Shown: positions 1 to 8,324, counted from the first letter of the stretch. The stretch is DNA of 16,787 nt from CAWUJK01 sp963922865 (GCA_963922865.1 CAWUJK010000029.1:1-16787); one strand, 5' to 3'. Numbers and translations: made by a program. The notes: a model not told the origin generated them from the letters alone.

Positions 1-1052
1 TCCAACTACTATCCTTTTTAGAAGACCAACCCGAAACAACATCTAAGCTAAACAACCTAAACAAACTAAACAACTTAAAAACTACCCAAGCAATAGACTA
101 TGAGAATAGATACCCTTATGTAGAGTGAAAGAAACTGTGAATACTAACAACAGATAGCAATGAACCAATCCAAGAAGTTCAATCAGGTTCACTAGATATA
201 AGTAATGTATGAAATACAAAGACTTACAAATCATATTTAAAGACCAAAGAAGTAATTACTTGAAATTGAATAAAATTCAAAGACTTATGAAAAGTAGCGA
301 AAGTATGATGAAGATGATATAGTGCTAGTTGAAATACAATAGTTTACAAAAACTTAGATGAAATAGTAAATGAAAAATCTAAAATACATTGAACTTTAGC
401 CTCTGATATGACATGATGGTCAGCTAATAATAATAGTTGTCCTTCTTGTTTAGACTGATATACGAAAAGGTTTGCTCAAATGCCTTTACTTGAATGTGAA
501 ATTTTAGCTTCCAAGCATAAAGCTACTATGTTTTATGCAGATTATTTTCAACATCCAAGTAATGGTAGTGATTCATGGAGACGGAGAATAGATTGAAATT
601 GGTGAGTAAGATCTCCTAGACACAGTACTCACTATGAAGTTAGTTCTAGCGGTAATTATTATTGTTCACTTTATAAATGGGGTTGAGTTGATACTCAAGC
701 TGCTAATAATTATAGTATTACTCAAAATCTAGACTATGAAAACCCGTATTTTAAGGGAACTTTTGGTTGACATGAATATAGAGTTTATAGACAATCTTGA
801 AATAGTTGATATTACTGTTCAGCATGGTTAAGAAAGTTTTGATTACAAATGTATACTATGTGAGTTCAAGCTATGATGCAAAATACTTCATGAAATAAAT
901 GATCACCTGGAGCTAATAGTATGTGTACTCACTGAAATTGTTGAACTACTTATTGATATTTGCAGTTTAAAACTTATTCAAATTTATATCCTAATAGTAG
1001 TGCTCACCACTGGCGAGATTGACATTGTTACGGATATACTATTTGGAATTAA
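1..1052 (+). CDS. C-terminal part of a secreted, Cys- and aromatic-rich surface protein (5' end missing)
   Basis: The frame is open from base 3 to a TAA at 1050-1052 when TGA is read as Gly, giving about 349 residues with no start in the window. I recognise no family. The first third is Lys/Asn/Thr-rich (for example KLNNLNKLNNLK). From about residue 130 it is dominated by Tyr, Trp, Ser, Asn, Gly and eight cysteines (NSCPSC, LEC, two YYCS, SMCTHGNC, GHCYG), which would allow up to four disulfides and implies export. SGNYYCS and SGYYCSAW look like a repeated unit. The end reads CYGYTIWN. Codon use (many CTA, ACC, AAC) resembles the subtilase gene at the other end of the window, so this may be the tail of a similar large exoprotein. 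No catalytic Ser motif (GTSMA-type) is present. CGG (582-584) and CGA (1014-1016) occur in frame, which is rare here. Confidence 0.75.
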
Positions 1053-1100
1053 AAAACTTTATAAAGTATTTGATTTTAATTTTTGTTAGTCATATTTTTT

Positions 1101-1136
1101 ACCAATGAACGTTCAAATGAACGTTCATTGGTTTTT
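1101..1136 (+). terminator. Hairpin terminator after the 5' surface-protein gene
   Basis: A perfect 15-bp inverted repeat (1101-1115 with 1118-1132) is followed by T residues at 1132-1136. Each arm contains the palindrome GAACGTTC, so the site holds two GAACGTTC copies 4 bp apart. The gene upstream ends 48 bases earlier. The hairpin plus T tail favours a terminator, but the paired palindromes could also bind a protein. Confidence 0.65.
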
Positions 1137-1153
1137 AAAATTGTATTATAAAG

Positions 1154-1190
1154 AAATAGAAACAAGTGATTATTTCTATTTTTTTATTTT
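1154..1190. terminator. Second hairpin, probable bidirectional terminator
   Basis: A 9-bp stem AAATAGAAA (1154-1162) pairs with TTTCTATTT (1173-1181) and is followed on the + strand by a long T-rich run. On the - strand the same stem follows the end of the phosphatase gene (stop at 1203) and leads into a weaker TTTATAAT tail. It therefore probably closes transcription from both sides. Confidence 0.55.
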
Positions 1191-1202
1191 TATTTGATTT
1201 TT

Positions 1203-2390
1203 TTATTTCCAACTCCATTCAGTTATTAGCCCCTCTCATATTTCTGGTGAAAAATCATTTTCTGCTTTATAATCTTTTGTTTTATATTGAATTACAACCA
1301 AAGTTACATCATCAAGTTGTAATGGTTTATATCACATAAACTTTGATAAATTTATTGTTATATTGTTGTAAATAGATCTAGCAGTTTTATATTTTTTACC
1401 CTTCATATTTGGAGAATCTTCTATAGCTTCTACTAATCTATCTTCTCAAAAAATTCTTTCAGTTCAATCTCTTTTAGGTTTATTTATAGCTTCAGTTATT
1501 CAATCACTATATAGAACAACCACATCTCAAGGCTCAAAAGCTATTTCTTTTTCCTTTAAAAGTTTTGAGATATCTTTTATCATTCAAAGAGCTAATCATC
1601 AAGACTTTATTTTATAACATTTATTTTTTGATTGTTTGTATATCATTAAATACTCATGTCCTGCTCATGTCATAAACAATCTTTTTTCTTTCTCGTTCCA
1701 TCTTAAAAGTAATACACTCATAAGTAAATTTGCTTTTACCCTTGGTTTTAAAACTCAGTTTGCTGCTGTCATGATTTGATTTCATTTTATATATACTTTG
1801 GAAAATCATGCTACTAAAGCGTTTATCATCATCATTATAAATCAAGCTCATACCCCATGTCCAGTTGCATCTCACACATACATATAGTAATTATCATCAT
1901 TTTTTATTATATCATATGAATCTCAACCTATTTCTCAAGCAGGTTTAGAGTTTGCTACTACATTTAAAGATGGGACATCTTCTAATTTTTTATCAAAAGT
2001 TTTTCATTGTATTTCTTTTGCTAACTCTACTTCTCATTTTATAGCTTTACCTTGAACAAACTCATCTTTTATATTTCTAAGTCTTTTCAATATATCCACA
2101 ACACTATCACTTATCATGTTAAGATCTTTATTGATTGATTTACTTACTTCTATTTTTTCTCATTTTAATTGTCCCGTGTAAAGTTTTTCTATTAGATTTT
2201 TAAGTTGTTTTATAGGCTTGTCATAAAATTTTCCTATAAAATGAACAATCAATATTGATTCAACTAGAATAAACAAAAGTAAATAAACATACTTTAGTAG
2301 ACTTTCTGATTTTACAAAATCTGCTCAAAAAACATGTAATAAAACCATATTTAAAAGCATTATTCATAATACTGTAAAAAAAACTATCAT
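1203..2390 (-). CDS. Membrane-tethered SpoIIE/RsbU-type serine phosphatase (PPM family)
   Basis: The protein has 395 residues. Two hydrophobic segments at about 1-22 and 32-52 place it in the membrane, followed by a HAMP-like linker (about 55-110) and a C-terminal SpoIIE phosphatase domain (about 120-380). The metal-binding acidic motifs are visible: EIGGD (D157), GDATGHG (D174), YSDGITEA (D296) and LDDVTLVVI (D360/D361). Members of this family remove phosphate from Ser/Thr on anti-sigma antagonists such as RsbV/SpoIIAA. No kinase or STAS partner is encoded nearby, so the substrate is unknown. It is divergent from ftsA. The ATG at 2390 lacks a Shine-Dalgarno sequence but lies 34 bases below a good sigma70-like promoter. 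The frame contains many TGA-Gly codons, including the first Gly of GDATGHG and that of YSDGITEA. Confidence 0.88.
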
Positions 2391-2423
2391 TTTTTATAAA
2401 GTTAATATTTTGTAATATCAATA

Positions 2424-2452
2424 ATTGTATCATAAAAATATAATTTTATCAA
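2424..2452 (-). promoter_or_regulatory. Sigma70-like promoter for the SpoIIE-type phosphatase
   Basis: On the - strand TTGATA (2452-2447) is followed after exactly 17 bases by TACAAT (2429-2424). A TGA just before the -10 box gives an extended -10 form. The ATG lies 34 bases downstream. Each hexamer matches consensus at five of six positions. Confidence 0.6.
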
Positions 2453-2557
2453 AAAATATTTAGCTTTTAGTTTAGTTTTTTTGTAAGTTTTTAACAAGAC
2501 TTACTTCTCTTTATTGGAAAAAGGGTTTTTAGTGAATATAATTGTCTAGATAAAAAT

Positions 2558-2586
2558 TTGTATAAATAGCTTATATCAGCTAAGAT
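2558..2586 (+). promoter_or_regulatory. Candidate promoter for ftsA
   Basis: TTGTAT (2558-2563), a 17-base spacer and TAAGAT (2581-2586) lie 72 bases before the ftsA start. Other TATAAT words at 2602-2607 and 2626-2631 have no good -35 box. The intergenic stretch 2391-2658 also has a repeated AGCTTATAT word but no gene. Confidence 0.33.
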
Positions 2587-2658
2587 AATAGCTTATATAT
2601 GTATAATAAATTTGAACATATACAATATAATTTATTGAGAACTAATTAAAAATAAAAA

Positions 2659-3894
2659 ATGAATTTTGATAAAATTATAACTTCCATTGATATATGAAGT
2701 GATAAAATTAGAACAGTTATTTGAAGCTTCCTAAGAGAGGAAGAAAACAATTTTATAGTTTTAGGTGTATGAGAATCCAGTTCATCTTCCATAAGGAAGT
2801 GAAATATTCTTGATATGGAATCATTTAAGGATGATTTAGATAAATCTTTACTAGAGGCAGAAAAAATGTCTTGAGAACAAGTTAGTTCTGCTTATATATC
2901 TTTTAATTCTTCTTCTTTTGAAGTAATTACTAATAAATGAATTACTGCTACTCATTGAGATGAAGTAACAACAGAAGATGTAGATAGAGTTCTTGAAATG
3001 GCTAAAAATTGAGTTGATATGCCAAATAAAGAAATATTAAAAGTAATACCAGAACATTTTAGTGTTGATTTAGAATCATGAATTAAAAATCCTATCTGAA
3101 TGTCGGCTAGAAAAATAGAAGTAAGTGCTCATATATTTACTATAAATAGTAGTGTTCTTAACAATATGAGAAAAGCTATAATGGATGTTTGAATTGAAAT
3201 AATTGATATATATCCAAATATATTGGCAGCACCTGAATGAGTTTTGACAAAAAGACAAAAAGAATTATGAGTTGTTTTAGTTGATATATGAGCTGCAACT
3301 ACTTGAGTATCTGTTTATGAAGAAGGTAGTTTAATTCATTCTTGTGTTATTCCCTTTGGTTGAGATAATGTTACAAATGATGTAGCTCTTTGAACTAGAA
3401 TATCTATAGACATAGCTGAAAAACTTAAAAAAGACTACTCAACATTGAGTTCTAAAGAAATTAGTGTAAAAAGCAAGACTATAAGTTTATCAAATATTTG
3501 TGAGACAGAAGAATCTGAAGTTGATTTAGAGTATTTGAGTCAAATAGCTACTGCTAGGTATGAGGAAATACTTGAATTTGTTGATGAACAACTACAATCT
3601 ATTTGAAAACAATGAATGCTTCCAGAGTGAGTTATAATGGTATGATGATGATCTAAGCAAAAATGACTTATAGAACTATCAAAAGACATACTGAAACTTC
3701 CAAGTTTTATATGAGTTCCTACTATAAATTATGAACTTGTTGATAAAACTATATCTGATCCTAGTTATGTTTCTATAGTTTGAAATATGGTTTTAGCTAA
3801 TAAGTATTGAGAAAATCAACATAAATTTACTATAAATTTTGCTTGAATGCTTGATTCGTTAAAAAAACTTTTTAAAAAACTTATGCCTAAATAA
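2659..3894 (+). CDS. ftsA: Cell division protein FtsA
   Basis: The protein has 411 residues, the usual FtsA length. FtsA is an actin-like ATPase that tethers FtsZ filaments to the membrane. The sequence shows the actin-family phosphate-1 loop near the N terminus (SIDIGSDKIR, about residues 9-18), the phosphate-2 motif VVLVDIGAATTGVSVY and the adenosine motif VIMVGGGSKQKGL. It ends in an amphipathic helix (LDSLKKLFKKLMPK) that matches the FtsA membrane-targeting sequence. The start at 2659 follows AAAATAAAAA with no Shine-Dalgarno. ftsZ begins 94 bases downstream in the same direction, the classic ftsA-ftsZ order. Many Gly are TGA, including the two Gly codons after VM in the adenosine motif. 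Confidence 0.95.
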
Positions 3895-3937
3895 TTAAAG
3901 TTATTATTGATGAGAACTATATTTTTAAAATAGATAG

Positions 3938-3967
3938 TTGCTTATAAAAAAGGATTATAAATATTAT
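3938..3967 (+). promoter_or_regulatory. Candidate promoter in the ftsA-ftsZ gap
   Basis: TTGCTT (3938-3943), an 18-base spacer and TATTAT (3962-3967) lie 21 bases before the ftsZ ATG. This could supply extra ftsZ transcript, as is known for ftsZ in other bacteria. The boxes are only moderately close to consensus. Confidence 0.33.
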
Positions 3968-3988
3968 ATTAAAATTTAAAAAATAATT

Positions 3989-5164
3989 ATGGTAAAAAGA
4001 GAAGATAGATTAAAAAATTTGTTGTCTGGTAATTCACCAGCAAATGAACCATTGGAAGAAGTAAGTCTTTCATGAAATATTTCTCCTGTAGCAAAAATAA
4101 AAGTTGTTTGAATAGGAGGAGGTTGAAATAATGCTGTTAATAGAATGATTGAAGCTGGGCTTGAAGGTGTAGAATTTATAGCTATGAATACTGATGCTCA
4201 AGCTTTATACAGTAGTTTATCTCCAGTTAAACTAAATATAGGTAAAGTTGTTACTGGTTGACTTGGTGCTTGATCTGACCCTGAGGTTGGTAAAAAAGCA
4301 GCAGAAGAATCAAGTGAAGATATAAAAGCTTCTCTTGAATGAGCAGATATGGTATTTATAACATGTGGTCTTGGTTGATGAACATGAACTTGAGCAGCTC
4401 CTGTTATTGCTGAGATAGCTAAAGAACTTTGAGCATTAACAGTTTGAGTTGTTACAAAACCATTTTCTTTTGAATGACAAAATAGGATGTGAAAATCTAT
4501 TGATGGTTTTGATGCATTAAAAGAAAAAGTAGATACTTTGATAACTATACCAAACGATAAAATCTTATCAATAATTGATAAAAAAACTCCGCTTTTGGAA
4601 GCTTTCTCTATAGTAGATGAAGTTTTGAATCAATGAGTTCAAGGTATTTCTGATTTGATAACTCAACCAGGTTTGATAAATGTTGATTTCGCCGATGTTA
4701 GATCAGTTATGAGAAATGCAGGTTCAGCACTTATGGGAATAGGTTATTGAACTTGAGAAAATAGAGCTGTTGAAGCTGCTAGATCAGCTATAGATTCTCC
4801 TTTATTAGAACTATCAATAGCTGGTGCGAAATGACTACTTTTCAATGTAACTGGTTGAACAGACTTATCAATGTTTGAAGTTGATGAAGCTGCTAAAGTT
4901 ATAACACAAAATATTGATAGTGATGCTAATATTATATTTGGTTCTACTATAAGAGAAGATTATGAATGAGAAATAAAAATTACAGTTGTGGCTACTTGAT
5001 TTGATGAAGAGACAAATAAAAAAGCTATGGAAGAAAAATCTTTACCAAAATCTAACCCATTTGGAAGAAAAGTTGTTTCAGACTCAAGGGTTATTCCATC
5101 AGAATCTTCAAATCCTGAAAATGATTTAGATGTACCAAGTTTTTTGAGAAAAAAGAAAATATAG
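3989..5164 (+). CDS. ftsZ: Cell division GTPase FtsZ
   Basis: The protein has 391 residues. FtsZ is the tubulin homologue that forms the division ring. Visible motifs are the N-terminal nucleotide loop VVGIGGGGNNAVNRM, the tubulin signature GLGGGTGTGAAP (GGGTGTG at residues 129-135), the T7 loop NVDFADVRSVM (N231, D233) that completes the neighbouring subunit's GTPase site, and a linker ending in the conserved tail DLDVPSFLRKKK, which binds FtsA. In GGGTGTG four of the five glycines are TGA codons (4376, 4379, 4385, 4391). About twenty TGA codons lie in frame in all. Start ATG 3989 follows AATAATT, with no Shine-Dalgarno. A terminator hairpin begins directly after the TAG stop. Confidence 0.98.
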
Positions 5165-5187
5165 AAAAGTCCTTTTGGACTTTTTTA
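5165..5187 (+). terminator. Terminator after ftsZ
   Basis: AAAAGTCC (5165-5172), loop TTTT, GGACTTTT (5177-5184) and a T run to 5186 start on the base after the ftsZ stop codon. The short AT-rich stem suggests partial termination. Confidence 0.7.
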
Positions 5188-5213
5188 TAAAAATTTGAAA
5201 TAATTATGTTTTT
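5187..5213 (+). repeat. 27-bp direct repeat, copy 1 (promoter element before the toxin-antitoxin pair)
   Basis: An exact 27-bp copy of 5818-5844, containing TTGAAATAATTATG. TTGAAA (5195-5200), a 16-base spacer and TAGTAT (5217-5222) make a weak promoter 31 bases before the antitoxin ATG. An ATG inside the repeat (5206) opens a 12-codon frame ending in TAA. Confidence 0.8.
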
Positions 5214-5253
5214 AGTTAGTATTTTATTTGTAATATTTTTCTAAGATTTTTTT

Positions 5254-5460
5254 ATGTATAAAACAGTTGAAGCTAGGTTTGAAAATAATAAAATTTTGTT
5301 TGATGAAAATTTTAATATTCCTAAAAAATCAAGAAAAGTCTTAGTTACTTTTTTGGATACTAGTGAACTTGAGTCTTGTATAGAACCATTAATTTGATCA
5401 CAAGAGGTTTTGTTAACAAAAGACCACGATGATTTTATTTCATTATTGAAAAAAGCATAA
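5254..5460 (+). CDS. Probable antitoxin of a type II toxin-antitoxin pair
   Basis: The protein has 68 residues, starting MYKTVEARFENNKILFDENF. The opening pattern (a short beta strand, then basic residues and a VLVTFLD strand) resembles small antitoxins with an AF2212/AbrB-like beta N terminus, with a C-terminal helix (DHDDFISLLKKA) that could bind the toxin. The assignment rests mainly on context: the TAA stop at 5458-5460 overlaps the next ATG by one base, the tight coupling typical of antitoxin-toxin pairs. A single TGA-Gly (in LIGSQE) shows the gene is adapted to the host code. Other small regulators of similar fold cannot be excluded. Confidence 0.55.
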
Positions 5461-5807
5461 TGAAAATAATTGTCACGAATTTTTTTGAGAAACAATTTAA
5501 TAAAATAGTTAAAGATCTATCTTTGGATGACTTAATATCTAAAATAAAACTGGAGTCTAAAAATTTTGTAAATCTATCTACACCATATTTTAAAATTAAA
5601 CTAAATTCATCAAATAAAAAATATAGACTAATATTATCTTATGATAAAGGTAATGTTATTTTTTTATTTATAAATATTTTTGATAAAAACGATAAAAGAT
5701 ATGGAGAAAATATTAATTGGAAAATTCATAAAAATGAAATAATAACCTGGAGAAATAAAAATATAGTTTGCATAAAAAATTGAAAGTATAAAAATAAGTT
5801 TATTTAA
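5460..5807 (+). CDS. Probable RelE/ParE-like toxin
   Basis: The protein has 115 residues when the TGA at 5781 is read as Gly; the standard code would stop at 107. The order of elements fits the RelE/ParE fold: strand MKIIVTNFFEKQF, a helical pair, FKIKLN, then the family-like core KKYRLILSYDKGNVIFLFINIFDKNDK. RelE toxins cut mRNA at the ribosome and ParE toxins act on gyrase. I cannot say which applies, and catalytic residues are not confidently assignable. The protein is strongly basic (Lys/Asn-rich). It is translationally coupled to the antitoxin by an ATAATG overlap. The pair lies between ftsZ and tig and is flanked by a 27-bp direct repeat. Confidence 0.6.
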
Positions 5808-5817
5808 GTATAAATGC

Positions 5818-5844
5818 ATAAAAATTTGAAATAATTATGTTTTT
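5818..5844 (+). repeat. 27-bp direct repeat, copy 2 (promoter element before tig)
   Basis: An exact match to 5187-5213, lying 631 bp further on. It begins 11 bases after the toxin stop codon and supplies the -35 box and most of the spacer of the tig promoter. Confidence 0.8.
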
Positions 5845-5853
5845 TTATATAAT
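5826..5853 (+). promoter_or_regulatory. Strong sigma70-like promoter for tig
   Basis: TTGAAA (5826-5831), a 16-base spacer and a perfect TATAAT (5848-5853), leaving a leader of about 40 bases before the tig ATG. The -35 and spacer lie in the 27-bp repeat; the perfect -10 is unique to this copy. Confidence 0.6.
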
Positions 5854-5899
5854 TCGTTTCGTATGAATTTATAAATATCATTTTTAATTTAAAATCATT

Positions 5900-7195
5900 A
5901 TGAAAATACAAAGAAATAATTTAGAAAAATCTATTGTTGAGTTAATTGTTGAAGCTGATGTGAAAGAAGTTGCTAAATATAGAAAAAAAGCTATTGCTTA
6001 TATTTGAAAAAATACTGAAATTAAAGGTTTTAGAAAGTGAGTAGATATTCCTGAAACTGTTTTAGTAAAACAAGTTTGAGAAGATACAGTTAACCAAACT
6101 ATCATAAATTTTGCTATTGATGATTTATATAAAAAAGCATTAATAGAATCTAGCTTAGTTCCTGTTGCTCAAGGAGAAATTCAAGAAATCATTTCTCAAG
6201 ACCCTTTGAAAATAAAAATTCATGTTGAAATACTTCCAGAGGTTATTATTGATGAAAAATCAATAAAAAAAATTAGTCTAACTAAGAAAAAAGTTAGTGT
6301 TACCGCTAAAGAAGTTGATGCTGCTATATCTGATATAGAGAAAAGATTTTCTAGTTTTGAAGAAACTAAATCTAGTGCAAAAATTTGAGATAGAGTTACT
6401 ATTGATACTGATGGTTATGATTTAGATGGTAAAATTTTGGAAACTACATCAATGAAAGCTTATCCTTTAGTTTTGTGATCTAATTTACTTGTGGAAGGTT
6501 TTGAGAAAAAAATTGTATGATCTAAAGCTTGAGATGAACTTGATTTAGATATTGTTTTTCCTAAAGATTACCATAATGCTAATTTTGCTTCTAAAAAAAC
6601 AAAATTTAAAGTAAAAGTTTTAAAAGTTGAGTCTTCTAAAAAACCAGAATGGACTCCTGAGTTTATAGAATGACTTAGAGGGAAAAAACTTGATATGGAA
6701 GGTTTTAAAGAATTAATTAAATCTGAAATACTTGATACTAAAAAATCAAATCAAAACATAGAAGATGAAATTAAGTTAGTTGAAGAACTTTTGAAAATTT
6801 CTAAATTAGAGTTGTGAGAAAAAATTATTTCTGAACAAACAAACAGAATGTTTTCTGAGATAAAGGAAAATATGGCATGACAAAATATAAAAATGAAAGA
6901 CTATCTTGAAAGTCTTAAACTAAGTGAAGATGATTACAAACAAAATCATGTTAGAAGTGATGCTATAAAAAGGCTACAATGAGAATTAATTTTAAATAAG
7001 TTGGTAGATATACAAAAACCAGTTGTTTGTGATGAAGATGTTTTAAAGGAAGTATGAAATATTAAGAAAAATTATCAAAATGAAGAAGTGCTAAAAAGAC
7101 TTGATGAGATGTATAAACCAGCTACTCAAAATTTTGAATGACTTAAAAGAAAAATGATGATGAAAAAAGTGATTGATAGTTTTTATACTAAATAA
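5900..7195 (+). CDS. tig: Trigger factor (ribosome-bound chaperone and peptidyl-prolyl isomerase)
   Basis: The protein has 431 residues, the normal length for trigger factor. It binds ribosomal protein L23 at the exit tunnel and shields nascent chains. The N-terminal ribosome-binding domain carries the signature GFRKG at residues 43-47, its last Gly encoded by TGA. A PPIase (FKBP-like) domain follows at about 160-245 (GDRVTIDTDGYD, VEGFEKKIVGSKAGDELDLD). A long Lys/Glu-rich helical C-terminal domain forms the chaperone arms. It is probably transcribed from its own promoter at 5826-5853. The ATG follows AAAATCATT. A bidirectional terminator lies just after the stop. Confidence 0.93.
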
Positions 7196-7198
7196 TCC

Positions 7199-7236
7199 AA
7201 AAAACAATTACAAAATATCTTGTAATTGTTTTTTTT
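7199..7236. terminator. Bidirectional terminator between tig and the recO-like gene
   Basis: CAATTACAA (7205-7213) pairs with TTGTAATTG (7220-7228). It is preceded by an A run and followed by eight T's, so it works on both strands. The stop codon of the - strand gene (7208-7210) lies inside the stem. Confidence 0.8.
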
Positions 7237-7762
7237 GTCTGTTATTTATTCATGATAATTTTAATATATTTTTGAAATCATTTTTATTTATAAAAATTAA
7301 AATCCTTTGAGTTAATTTGTCTCTATATTTTATATCTAATTCTCATAAAATATCTACTATTTTTAGTTTTGCAAGAATTAATTTTATTTCTAAATCATCT
7401 TTTTCATACTTAATAATTTGTTTTATTATTTCATTTATTTTCAAATTTTCTACTCCAAACTCTACTTTTTTTGAAATTACTCCTATTAATTCTAAAAATA
7501 ATTTTATTTCACTAAATTTTTTATTTTTATAGTTAAATTCGTTTAGTATTTTTATCATTCTTAGCTTAGATATTTTATCTTTCTTGTTAGATTCTATTTC
7601 ATAGTTTATATGATATCATATATCAATAGGTTTTTCTTTGCTTGCTAGTTTTTTTACAGCTAATATCTTTCAAAATTTTTCACTCATCAAATGATAAATA
7701 AACTCCTTATTTTCTTTTTTTATTATTTTTATGACTATAGCAGAGTCTTTAAAAATTGACAT
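7208..7762 (-). CDS. recO: RecO-like DNA repair protein (short form)
   Basis: The protein has 184 residues. RecO helps load RecA onto SSB-coated DNA in the RecFOR pathway. The N-terminal 75 residues resemble the RecO OB fold: DSAIVIKIIKKENKEFIYHLMSEKFGKILAVKKLASKEKP parallels the RecO start, where a strand pair leads to a T-E-x-x-G-K motif and a basic segment. The rest is a Lys/Ile-rich helical domain. There is no Cys zinc cluster and the protein is shorter than typical RecO (about 240). The assignment rests on pattern, not on catalytic residues. It is convergent with tig, and its last codons form the shared terminator. TGA-Gly codons occur at several points. Confidence 0.5.
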
Positions 7763-7811
7763 TGCCCTAATAGTTTATGTAATTATAATAATAATTCTCT
7801 AAATAAAAAAA

Positions 7812-7838
7812 TTGCAATAGAGAAAATATTAGTATAAT
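7812..7838 (+). promoter_or_regulatory. Candidate promoter for the 132-residue acidic protein
   Basis: TATAAT (7833-7838) is preceded by TTGCAA (7812-7817) with a short 15-base spacer. The distance to the ATG at 7869 is 30 bases. TTGCAA is itself palindromic. The rest of the divergent gap (7763-7868) shows only AT-rich DNA. Confidence 0.42.
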
Positions 7839-7868
7839 GATATTGTTTAATAAATAATTTTCAAGTTT

Positions 7869-8267
7869 ATGTCGGATATTAAAATGGATGCTTCTAAAGT
7901 TGATGCCATTATCCTAGAACTTCTAAAAAAACACTCTCAAGGAGTTTCTATTGATGAAGAAAACTTTCTTGATTTATTAAGGCATAGTTTATCTTTAAAT
8001 ACTTCAGAAAAAAAGAGAGTAGTTGATGCTGTACCTACCCTTAGTCAGTTTCAATTTGATGAGCTTACTAAGGTTTTTACAGAGGAAAGAGAAAAATTTA
8101 AACAGTTAGCAAAAGAGCATCCTGAAGATATAAAAAAACTTCTAACAAAACAGCAAACAGAATGGATACAATTAGGAGATTTATATGAATCGGAACTTGA
8201 AAATAAAGCAAAACAAGATGATGCTGAAGCCAAGCAAGAAGAAATAAAAAAAAGTTTAGGTTTATAG
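7869..8267 (+). CDS. Conserved-looking small acidic helical protein, function unknown
   Basis: The protein has 132 residues, predicted almost fully helical and rich in Glu, Lys, Asp and Leu, with no signal peptide or membrane segment. It has only three Gly, all GGN, and no in-frame TGA. The phrase VVDAVPTLSQFQFDELTKVF followed by EEREKF and HPEDIKKLL resembles small hypothetical proteins I associate with Patescibacteria genomes, but I know no function. The C-terminal third (from about 85) is a probable coiled coil. It has its own promoter and terminator, and lies upstream of the RluD-type gene. Confidence 0.85.
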   Translation: MSDIKMDASKVDAIILELLKKHSQGVSIDEENFLDLLRHSLSLNTSEKKRVVDAVPTLSQFQFDELTKVFTEEREKFKQLAKEHPEDIKKLLTKQQTEWIQLGDLYESELENKAKQDDAEAKQEEIKKSLGL

Positions 8268-8280
8268 TTTTTAATTTAAG

Positions 8281-8312
8281 CCCTCTGCTTTGTTGTAGAG
8301 GGAATATTTTTT
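8281..8312 (+). terminator. Terminator after the acidic protein gene
   Basis: CCCTCT (8281-8286) pairs with AGAGGG (8297-8302), extendable by two pairs including one G-U, followed by AATATTTTTTG. This is one of the few GC-rich words in the window. The next gene starts 13 bases later, so read-through probably feeds it. Confidence 0.7.
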
Positions 8313-8324
8313 GTTAAGTAAAAA

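Noticed and set aside
1109..1126. LexA (SOS) box
   Set aside because: The Gram-positive SOS box is GAAC-N4-GTTC. Here the central arrangement is GTTC-N4-GAAC and the whole forms a hairpin with a T tail.
1654..1875. 73-codon - strand frame with no TGA
   Set aside because: It is out of frame with the SpoIIE-type phosphatase, which has all its catalytic motifs in the other frame.
3076..3258. 60-codon - strand frame
   Set aside because: It is antisense to ftsA and has no recognisable features.
5206..5244. Short leader ORFs beginning at the ATG in each 27-bp repeat (12 and 16 codons)
   Set aside because: The encoded peptides differ after the first Phe and have no conserved content. The ATG more likely falls by chance in the promoter spacer.
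6206..6388. Stand-alone 60-residue ORF
   Set aside because: It is a piece of trigger factor cut off by reading TGA as stop.
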